A stretch of 19,758 bases of DNA from an uncultured Bacilli bacterium (GTDB lineage Bacteria > Bacillota_I > Bacilli_A > RF39 > UBA660), in contig CAKOXX010000022.1 in NCBI GenBank assembly GCA_934130405.1, forward strand, positions 1 to 19,758, in the 5' to 3' direction. Both the position numbers and the translations under genes were made by a program. Numbering within the stretch: the first letter of the stretch is position 1; each line of letters begins with the position of its first letter. Below, in pieces: positions 7,596 through 14,791 of the stretch. The notes under the pieces are model-generated. The model was not told where the DNA came from. It saw only the letters and a list, made by a program, of their open reading frames with translations, and did not search any database.

Positions 7596-10500
7596 ATGTT
7601 AGTTTATGTACTAAATAAAGAAAAGCTAATTAGTTTTACTTTACCTTCCACTGTATCTGGTAGTTATTGGGTAAAAGACAAAGATAAATATAATAATGAA
7701 ATAAATCTAATAAATATAAGTGAAGATAATGGAAAGTGGAAAGCTTATAGTAATAAGAATGTTAAGATATTAGCTAATAAAGAAGTGTTAAGAGAGGTAG
7801 AACTTAGTGAATACCAGTTTTTAATACTACAGTTAAAAGATGGAGCAGGTTACTATATCTTATATGCTTCACCTGTAAATGATTTGTCAATGCAATATCT
7901 TTCTATTGAAAGAGACTGTAAATTTACAGTAGGAAGTAGTAGTGACAATGCCATTAGTTGTAATAATCAATTAGTATCACCCCATCATATTGAAATAACT
8001 TATCAAAATAGAACTTGGTTAGTAAAAGATTTAGACAGTCAGTATAAAGCTTTCATAAATAATCAAGCATTATATGGTGTTAGAAGACTTAATCACGGTG
8101 ATGTTATTTTTATAATGGGACTTAAGATAATCGTCCTTGGTAATATTTTAGTATTTAATAATCCTTTAGATAGTGTAACTTATAAGGGTGGGTTACCTGC
8201 TAAATATTTAGAACGTCCAATCAATGAAAAAGTTGAAACAACTGAGGAGGAAGAAGAAGTAACTCTTTATGATAAGAATGATTACTTTGTAAGATCTCCA
8301 CGTTTTGTAGAAGTTATAGAAAAAGAAGAATTTAAATTAGATGGTCCTCCTAATAATGCTGAGCCAGAAGAAATGCCTTTCATTCTAACTATCGGACCAA
8401 TGATAACTATGGCTTCAACTTCTTTTGTTATGTTATTAGTTGCTTTCATGTCAATGCAAAATGGCAGTGGAAATATGATGAGTGTCATGCCAACTATAGC
8501 TATTTCAATTTCAATGATGGCAGGAACTCTTCTTTGGCCAACCATTAATAGACGCTATACTAAAAAGATGCAAGAAAAGAAAAAAGCTAAATTAGAGAAA
8601 AAATATAATGAATATTTAGTAAAGAAAGAACAAGAATTATTAAATATTTCTACAAAACAAAAACAAATTTTATTATCTAATAATATTAGTCCTAGTGAAT
8701 GTTATCAAATGATAATTAATAAAAATAGGGCATTATGGGGAAGAGAACTACATCAAAAAGATTTCCTTTCTATGCGTTTAGGACTAGGTAGAACGAATCT
8801 TTCTATTAACTTTGCTTATCCATCAGAGCATTTTACAGTAGATGATAATAATCTTGAAGAAAAAATGATGCTTATTACAGAAAAGTATAAATATATAGAT
8901 GGAGCACCCGTAGTAGAAAATTTTATTACTAAAAATATAATGGCTATTTGTGGTAGATATGAATATATAAAACCTTATACCGACTTATTACTGTTACAAA
9001 TGGTTACTCTTCATAGTTATTATGATTTAAAGATAGTTATTTTGACTAATGAAGTAAATGAAGAGTACTGGGAAAATATAAAGATGATGCCACATCTATT
9101 TAGTAATGATAAAGAGACAAGATTCTTTGCTAGTAACTTTGATGATGCTAAGGAAATAACGCAATATTTACAAAGAATAATGACTTCAAGAGCAAATCAA
9201 ACAGATAAGATAAAACAAAATAGAGACCAATTGTATAAAAACTTTTCTACATATTACATGATAATAACCGACGATTATAAGATGGTTAAAAACTTTTCAT
9301 TAATTGATCAAATACTAGAAATGGATGGTAACTTAGGTTTTAGTTTATTAATACTTCATCCATCACTTGCTAACTTACCAACTGCAACTAAAGCTTTCAT
9401 TGGAATAAATGATATGCAAAATGGTGGTATCTTTGAAAGTGAAATTCAAAAAGATTCACAAAGAATATTTACTATTGAACCAGTTGATAAATTAGATTTA
9501 GCTTATTGTTCTTTAAGATTAATAAATATTCCTTTAGAAAGTAGGGATGAAGAATATAATTTACCAAAAACAGTTGGATTCTTAGAGATGTATGATGTTG
9601 GAAAAATTGAACAATTAAACCCTCTTGAAAGGTGGAAAGTCAATAATCCAATAAACAGTTTATCAGTACCGGTTGGTTTATCAACTGATGGTAATTTATT
9701 TAAACTTGATTTACATGAACGTGAAGAAGGACCACACGGTTTGATAGCAGGTATGACTGGTTCTGGTAAATCAGAATTTATAATTACTTATATTTTATCA
9801 ATGGCTATTAACTTTCATCCTGATGAAGTGCAGTTCGTTTTAATCGACTATAAAGGTGGAGGCTTAGTTGGTGCTTTTGAAAGTCAGGATAAAAAAATAG
9901 TTTTACCACACTTAGCAGGAACGATAACAAACCTAGAGACTGCTGATATTAATAGAGCATTATCATCAATCGAAAGTGAACTTAAAAGAAGACAGAAACT
10001 ATTTAATGAAGCACGTGAAAAACTAGGAGAAGGAACAATTGATATTTATAAATATCAAAAATATTATCGTGAAGGTATGTTAGATACAGCTGTTTCTCAC
10101 TTATTTATAATCTCTGATGAGTTTGCTGAACTTAAAAGTCAACAACCGGAATTTATGGACCAATTAATATCAACGGCTCGTATTGGACGTTCCTTAGGAG
10201 TACACTTAATACTAGCTACTCAAAAGCCAAGTGGAGTTGTAAATGATCAGATTTGGTCAAACTCTAGATTTAAAGTTTGTTTAAAAGTACAAGATGCTAA
10301 TGATTCTAATGAAGTAATTAAAAGACCAGATGCTGCAATGATAAAAGAAGCCGGAAGATTTTATTTACAAGTAGGTTATGATGAGTTATTTGCACAAGGA
10401 CAAGCAGCTTGGGCTGGGGCACCTTATGTTCCTCTTGATAAAGTTTATCATCAAAAAGATGATTCTATTGTTTTCATTAATGAGATAGGAAAGAGTATAA

Positions 10501-12155
10501 AGAGTATTGATACCCCAAAAGTAAATATTAAAGTTGAAGGTGAACAATTACCTAATATAGTTAAATATCTATCATCACTTGCTGAAAAAACCAATATTTC
10601 TGTTAAGCAATTATGGTTACCTAAACTTGCAAGTATGATTTATCTTGATAATTTAAAGAGTAAATATAACTTTGTAAGAAAACCTTTTGATGTTGAGTTA
10701 GTTATCGGTGAATATGATGACCCAGCTAATCAAAAACAAGGACTATTATCTGTTGATTTAGGAGAAGAAGGAAATGTTGTAATTTACAGTATGACAGAAA
10801 AAAATACTATTACTAATACACTTTTATATTCATTAATAACAACTTATACTACTGAAGAAGTTAATATTTATGCTTTAGATTTTGATAATGAAACTTTAAA
10901 GATATATGAAAATGCCCCTCAAGTTGGTGATGTAATTTTTGCAAATGAAGAAGAAAAAGTAGATAAGTTACTTAAACTTTTAATGGTAGAAATCGAAAAG
11001 AGAAAGAAATTATTCCAAGACTTTAATGGTAGTTACAATTTCTATTGTTCTCATTCAGGAAAGACTTTACCAGCTATCGTCTTTATGATATCTGGATATG
11101 AAAACTTTAAAGAAAGCTTTGAGGATTTTGAACAAGATGTTGCTAAGATAACAAGAGATGGGGCAAAGTATGGAATATATTCAGTTGTAACAGCTATTAG
11201 TGATAGAGCTTTAAGACTTAGTATGCGTTCTAATTTCCCAACTATTATTCCACTAAAATTATCAGCACCAATCGAATATAATATGTTACTTGGTAAGAAA
11301 GCTCCGTTAATAGCAGATATAAATAATCGTGGTGTTGTCTTAATAAATGATGCTCCATATGAATTTCAAACCGCTTCTGTTTGTGAAAGTGAGAAGTTAA
11401 ACGACTATGTTAAACAAGTTATTACTGCATTGAATGAACAAATCAAGACAAGAGCTAGTAGAGTACCAGTACTACCAGAAATAGTAACTCTAAGTGATGT
11501 AAGACAGGCTCTTAAGGACTTAACTAGTATTCCAGTTGGTATTGAGAAAGAAACCCTTAATATTGCAACTTATAACTTTAAGAAAAATCTTATCAGTTTA
11601 ATTAACTCCGAAGATATGACTGCTCTTACTAAACTAACTAGATTAATAATTAAAGAAACAACAAGTCTAGCAAATGTTGAAACTATGGTTCTTGATTTAA
11701 AAGACTTTTATGATGAAAATACTTTTGAAAATGTTATTTATCATAATTTAGCAGTTGATTCTTTCAAATTTCTTAATGACGAAGTCTTTAGAACAGATAG
11801 AACTAATAATTTAATAGTATTTATTACTGGGGTTGAAAAACTAATTGGTAGCTTAGACCCTACTACAAAGGCTGGTTTAATATCAATATTTACTAAGATG
11901 AGTGAATTGAAAAATATTTCTATTGTGTTTGTTAGTAGACCAATAGATATTAAGTCATATGCATATGAAGCTTGGTTTAAACAGTTTGTATCTAGTGATG
12001 GTGGAGTTTATGTTGGAAGAGGAATAAATAATAATGTCACTTATAGTATTTCAACTTCATTCAGAATATTAAATGAACAAATACCACCTAACTTTGGATA
12101 TGTTGTTGATAATGGTATAGCAACTAGAATTAAGATATTAGAAGGTGACGAATAA
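7596..12155 (+). CDS. essC: Type VII secretion system motor ATPase EssC (FtsK/SpoIIIE family)
   Basis: EssC is the membrane-bound ATPase that drives export through the Bacillota ESX/T7SSb machine. This protein has 1519 aa, close to known EssC. An N-terminal EssC domain is followed by an FHA domain at about 100-185. Two membrane segments lie at about 261-287 and 293-316, with a charged coiled coil after them. The first FtsK/SpoIIIE ATPase domain (about 690-900) is intact: Walker A GMTGSGKS at 719-726 (Lys725) and Walker B LFIISDE with Asp841-Glu842. The second (about 1045-1240) and third (about 1270-1519) domains keep the fold pattern but have no GKS/T loop. I chose the ATG at 7596, 6 bases after AGGAGGG; the TTG at 7593 is too close. 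The gene overlaps esaB by one base. Confidence 0.95.
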   Translation: MLVYVLNKEKLISFTLPSTVSGSYWVKDKDKYNNEINLINISEDNGKWKAYSNKNVKILANKEVLREVELSEYQFLILQLKDGAGYYILYASPVNDLSMQYLSIERDCKFTVGSSSDNAISCNNQLVSPHHIEITYQNRTWLVKDLDSQYKAFINNQALYGVRRLNHGDVIFIMGLKIIVLGNILVFNNPLDSVTYKGGLPAKYLERPINEKVETTEEEEEVTLYDKNDYFVRSPRFVEVIEKEEFKLDGPPNNAEPEEMPFILTIGPMITMASTSFVMLLVAFMSMQNGSGNMMSVMPTIAISISMMAGTLLWPTINRRYTKKMQEKKKAKLEKKYNEYLVKKEQELLNISTKQKQILLSNNISPSECYQMIINKNRALWGRELHQKDFLSMRLGLGRTNLSINFAYPSEHFTVDDNNLEEKMMLITEKYKYIDGAPVVENFITKNIMAICGRYEYIKPYTDLLLLQMVTLHSYYDLKIVILTNEVNEEYWENIKMMPHLFSNDKETRFFASNFDDAKEITQYLQRIMTSRANQTDKIKQNRDQLYKNFSTYYMIITDDYKMVKNFSLIDQILEMDGNLGFSLLILHPSLANLPTATKAFIGINDMQNGGIFESEIQKDSQRIFTIEPVDKLDLAYCSLRLINIPLESRDEEYNLPKTVGFLEMYDVGKIEQLNPLERWKVNNPINSLSVPVGLSTDGNLFKLDLHEREEGPHGLIAGMTGSGKSEFIITYILSMAINFHPDEVQFVLIDYKGGGLVGAFESQDKKIVLPHLAGTITNLETADINRALSSIESELKRRQKLFNEAREKLGEGTIDIYKYQKYYREGMLDTAVSHLFIISDEFAELKSQQPEFMDQLISTARIGRSLGVHLILATQKPSGVVNDQIWSNSRFKVCLKVQDANDSNEVIKRPDAAMIKEAGRFYLQVGYDELFAQGQAAWAGAPYVPLDKVYHQKDDSIVFINEIGKSIKSIDTPKVNIKVEGEQLPNIVKYLSSLAEKTNISVKQLWLPKLASMIYLDNLKSKYNFVRKPFDVELVIGEYDDPANQKQGLLSVDLGEEGNVVIYSMTEKNTITNTLLYSLITTYTTEEVNIYALDFDNETLKIYENAPQVGDVIFANEEEKVDKLLKLLMVEIEKRKKLFQDFNGSYNFYCSHSGKTLPAIVFMISGYENFKESFEDFEQDVAKITRDGAKYGIYSVVTAISDRALRLSMRSNFPTIIPLKLSAPIEYNMLLGKKAPLIADINNRGVVLINDAPYEFQTASVCESEKLNDYVKQVITALNEQIKTRASRVPVLPEIVTLSDVRQALKDLTSIPVGIEKETLNIATYNFKKNLISLINSEDMTALTKLTRLIIKETTSLANVETMVLDLKDFYDENTFENVIYHNLAVDSFKFLNDEVFRTDRTNNLIVFITGVEKLIGSLDPTTKAGLISIFTKMSELKNISIVFVSRPIDIKSYAYEAWFKQFVSSDGGVYVGRGINNNVTYSISTSFRILNEQIPPNFGYVVDNGIATRIKILEGDE

Positions 12156-12409
12156 TGGAAAATAAAGTTTTAGTAACAATAATAGTACCATTAATTGAAA
12201 AAAAGTATGAGGTATTTCTTCCTGTTAATAAAAAGATAGGAGAAATATCTTCCTTACTTGCTAAAGGATTAGTTGATGTTTCAAATGGCTATTATATTAT
12301 TACTAATAAAGAAAAATTTTATAATAGAATCACAGGAAAAGAATATAATAATAATGTTATTTTACAAAAAACTGATATAAGACATGGTACTCAACTAGTA
12401 TTTATGTAA
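12155..12409 (+). CDS. esaB: EsaB/YukD-like ubiquitin-fold T7SS protein
   Basis: An 84-aa cytoplasmic protein with the EsaB/YukD pattern. A first strand VLVTIIVPLIEKKYEVFLP is followed by a helix (IGEISSLLAKGL), then short strands around residues 50-75, and it ends in a GTQLVFM strand. Nearly all Bacillota T7SS loci carry this ubiquitin-like protein, which regulates the system or is needed for secretion. Its start overlaps the essC stop (TAATG), so the two are translationally coupled. Here it follows essC; in many loci it precedes it. Confidence 0.85.
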   Translation: MENKVLVTIIVPLIEKKYEVFLPVNKKIGEISSLLAKGLVDVSNGYYIITNKEKFYNRITGKEYNNNVILQKTDIRHGTQLVFM

Positions 12410-12425
12410 AAAACTGTCAATACAG

Positions 12426-12454
12426 TTGATTAGAGAAAAAAAGTGTGATAAAGT
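12426..12454 (+). promoter_or_regulatory. Candidate internal promoter before the small T7SS genes, with an overlapping palindrome
   Basis: TTGATT (12426-12431), a 17-base spacer and TAAAGT (12449-12454) lie in the 73-base gap after esaB. A perfect 6-bp inverted repeat, AACTGT-CAAT-ACAGTT (12412-12427), overlaps the -35 box. It has no T-run, so it looks more like a possible operator than a terminator. Both box matches are moderate. Confidence 0.3.
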
Positions 12455-12482
12455 TAAATCATAGAAAGGTAGGAGATAAAAA

Positions 12483-12779
12483 ATGGCAACATATAGTGAC
12501 ACTACATATTTAAGTTCATATCAGTTGCAAATGGCTACAGCAGAAATGCGATTATTACAAGAAGGACTAAAAAAAGTAGTCAATGATTTATATGATTATA
12601 TAGGAGCTGACTTAGAGCCAAACTGGACTACACCTGGAGGAAAAAATGCAATACAACATTTAAGAGATTTTGTTAATACTTCTATTGAACAAAAAATTAT
12701 TAATGGATTTGTTGAAGAAAGAATAACAGGTTTCGAAAATTGTATTAAACCTTCACAAAATATTGAACAAGCAGGATAA
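12483..12779 (+). CDS. WXG100-like small T7SS protein (W-x3-GG variant)
   Basis: A 98-aa protein with no signal peptide, predicted to form a helix-turn-helix hairpin like the WXG100 (EsxA/EsxB) proteins that T7SS exports as dimers. The first helix covers about residues 10-42, then comes NWTTPGG at about 47-53, then a second helix. The turn reads W-T-T-P-G-G rather than W-x-G. Length, position directly after essC-esaB and the single Trp at the turn all support the call. TAGGAG precedes the start. It is the first of three small helical proteins. Whether it is exported cannot be read from the sequence. Confidence 0.72.
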   Translation: MATYSDTTYLSSYQLQMATAEMRLLQEGLKKVVNDLYDYIGADLEPNWTTPGGKNAIQHLRDFVNTSIEQKIINGFVEERITGFENCIKPSQNIEQAG

Positions 12780-12798
12780 AAGAAGGGAGAGATAAATA

Positions 12799-13134
12799 AT
12801 GGAAGGACAAAAAGTATCAAGTCTTGCTATTGAAGCAGCAATTGGAAATTTAAAAGGAAAATTTGTTGGTAATGTTACTACTAGAATGGAAGAATTTGCA
12901 GACCAATTGAATGGATTGAAGACTGGTGAAAAGTTAAGCAATCAAGAAATTGATGAAAATATTCATATGATGAATGAAGTGTTAAAACAGTTAGAAGCAG
13001 ATTTTACACAAGAAGAAGCAACAATTAGAAGCGCAATGGAAGAATCTAATGATGTAATTAATAGTTCTCTTGGATTAATTAAAAATGAAACTTCAATGTT
13101 TGATACTTCAAAAATTACAGACACTTTCAAATAA
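12799..13134 (+). CDS. Small helical T7SS-associated protein without Trp
   Basis: A 111-aa, mostly helical, acidic protein without signal peptide, Cys or Trp. Heptad-like hydrophobic spacing runs through about residues 25-95 (RMEEFADQLNGL, then HMMNEVLKQLEADF). No family is recognised with certainty. Its size, helical content and place between two WXG100-like genes suggest a dimer partner or chaperone for one of them, similar in role to the small helical proteins found with LXG substrates. It starts 19 bases after the previous gene with GGGAGAG as ribosome binding site. A perfect terminator stands directly downstream. Confidence 0.65.
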   Translation: MEGQKVSSLAIEAAIGNLKGKFVGNVTTRMEEFADQLNGLKTGEKLSNQEIDENIHMMNEVLKQLEADFTQEEATIRSAMEESNDVINSSLGLIKNETSMFDTSKITDTFK

Positions 13135-13142
13135 TAGAAAAG

Positions 13143-13166
13143 AGCAACATTTTATGTTGCTTTTTT
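13143..13166 (+). terminator. Intrinsic terminator inside the T7SS locus
   Basis: AGCAACAT and ATGTTGCT form a perfect 8-bp stem with a TTT loop, followed by five to six T. It starts only nine bases after the upstream stop and lies 19 bases before the next start at 13185. No separate promoter for the next gene is evident in that short gap, so readthrough is expected to feed the genes downstream. Confidence 0.85.
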
Positions 13167-13184
13167 AGAATAGGAGGAATGAAA

Positions 13185-13502
13185 ATGGCAATTTCTAAAG
13201 AACAAATAGAAAAAACTAAACAAGAAATAGAAGCTGCACAAAGAGAATTACCGGAAGCAGGACAATTTAGAGCTTCAATATCATCTTTAAGAGATACACT
13301 TTCTATTTTAAAAGATGTATGGAATACAGATGGTGGTGCACATCAAACAGCAGAACTTGCAAGTTGCATTACAGAGCTTGAAAACTATAATACAATTATT
13401 GAATCAGAGTTACAATCTGTTAAAAATCAAGAAGTTTCATATTATTCACAAACGCATAGAAGCTTCAAAAGTAAGGTTAAAATACAAACAAAAAGTGCTT
13501 AA
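13185..13502 (+). CDS. WXG100-like small T7SS protein (W-x3-GG variant)
   Basis: A 105-aa helical protein with the hairpin pattern of WXG100 proteins. Helix one covers about 5-45, the turn reads VWNTDGG, and helix two covers about 53-82. A basic tail follows (RSFKSKVKIQTKSA). The W-x3-GG turn matches the one in the first small protein at 12483. I chose the ATG at 13185, 7 bases after AGGAGG (13172-13177); the ATG at 13179 is one base from that site. It lies directly before the two large candidate substrates, so it may be their co-exported partner. That role is inferred. Confidence 0.72.
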   Translation: MAISKEQIEKTKQEIEAAQRELPEAGQFRASISSLRDTLSILKDVWNTDGGAHQTAELASCITELENYNTIIESELQSVKNQEVSYYSQTHRSFKSKVKIQTKSA

Positions 13503-13539
13503 TTTAGTGTATCTTTATGTATAAGAAAGGAGGATATAT

Positions 13540-14772
13540 ATGGCAAATGTGAGTGTAAGTGGAATAGAAGGAACAGCAAGTGAAATTCAAGGTGTAAATG
13601 ACATTTTAAAGAATACAGCAACAAATACAAGTACAGCTGGTGATAGAATTAGTAAATTAGCTACAGAATTCGCTAGTTATAATAATCAAATAAGTGCAGA
13701 TAATCCACCTCATTATGAACAATATACAGAAGGTGATAGTATTTGTACTTATAATATATATGATACTTGGGTAACAACAACTGGTGGATTAGAAAGTAGG
13801 GCAGCATCATTAGCATCTAAAGCTGACGAAATAAATTCTGTAGTTGATAGAATTAGTTCAAAAGTAGCAGACGTTCAAACTATTGCAGTAGCAATACAAG
13901 GATATATTGATTCAATTCAAGATATATTATCAAATAGTGATACTATGAGTAAATGTGGTATAAATTTAAGTTCAGGAGTAGTAGCATCTGCATTTTTAGC
14001 TTTGGGTAGAGATGGAGTTGCTAAAGCAAACTTGGCTACTAGTGGAGCAGATATTAATAGTAGAAACTTTCTTGATTATGATAATATAAAAGATGATGAA
14101 AAGTTAAATGGTGGCTTATTATCTTTTGAAAAACAAGATGATGGAAGCTACTTAATTAAAAAAGATGGAGAGTCTACGGGATATTATACGACTGGTTTAG
14201 CAGCCGGTTTATATATGAAAACATTAGTAAATGGTGCCACTGCTAAAGAGAAAGAAAAAGTCAAGAATTCAACTAACATAGATGATAATCAAGAAAAATT
14301 CCCATTAAAAGGTGAAGAGGCTTTTAATAATGTTAAAAAAGGTATTTCCAGTATTGGAAATGAAATTAAAGAAAACTACAAAAATTTTACTGAAGGAACA
14401 GCAACGACTCGTGAAAAAATAAATGATTCGATAAATAGTCTTAAAGATAATTTAAGTAGTAATAATTCAAATGATGCAATTCAGATAGACTATCCAAATG
14501 CTACAAATAATTTGACGACGGAATACAAGGCTAGATGGCAAGATGATTTATTCTCTCAATCACTTATGGGAAAACAAGATTATGTAATTCCAGAAGGAAA
14601 AAATTTATATGTTAAGAATCAATTAATTGCTAAGTCTGGTGATGTATTAAAATATGACTCTACATCTAGTAACTACTCTATTTTAAATAGTGAAGGAACA
14701 AAGCAAAGTTTAACTAGTTATCCATCAGAATTTTTATCAAATGGAGTATTTGAAAATACTTTACTAAAATAG
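13540..14772 (+). CDS. Candidate T7SS substrate, copy 1, with variable C-terminal domain
   Basis: A 410-aa protein without signal peptide or clear membrane segment. The N-terminal part (about 1-115) looks helical and carries TWVTTTGG at about residue 75-82, a W-x4-GG version of the turn in the neighbouring small proteins. The shared region reaches about residue 265 and includes a SSGVVASAFLALG stretch and a DGSYLIKKDG stretch. The rest, about 145 residues, is unlike copy 2. It is Asn/Ser-rich and then appears beta-rich, ending in SNGVFENTLLK. I do not recognise this end. A conserved N-terminus with an exchangeable C-terminus is the layout of LXG-type polymorphic toxins, but no toxin motif and no immunity gene are visible. 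AAAGGAGG precedes the start. Confidence 0.7.
   Translation: MANVSVSGIEGTASEIQGVNDILKNTATNTSTAGDRISKLATEFASYNNQISADNPPHYEQYTEGDSICTYNIYDTWVTTTGGLESRAASLASKADEINSVVDRISSKVADVQTIAVAIQGYIDSIQDILSNSDTMSKCGINLSSGVVASAFLALGRDGVAKANLATSGADINSRNFLDYDNIKDDEKLNGGLLSFEKQDDGSYLIKKDGESTGYYTTGLAAGLYMKTLVNGATAKEKEKVKNSTNIDDNQEKFPLKGEEAFNNVKKGISSIGNEIKENYKNFTEGTATTREKINDSINSLKDNLSSNNSNDAIQIDYPNATNNLTTEYKARWQDDLFSQSLMGKQDYVIPEGKNLYVKNQLIAKSGDVLKYDSTSSNYSILNSEGTKQSLTSYPSEFLSNGVFENTLLK
13657..14322 (+). repeat. Direct repeat, copy 1 of a 666-bp perfect duplication
   Basis: Compared by eye base for base with 14909-15574: no mismatch and no gap. The repeat lies inside two coding regions in the same frame, offset by 1252 bases. 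Confidence 0.93.
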
Positions 14773-14791
14773 TAATTTAAGGAGTGATAAA

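Noticed and set aside
12412..12427. Hairpin after esaB as a terminator
   Set aside because: The stem is only six bases and is followed by GATTAG rather than a T-run.
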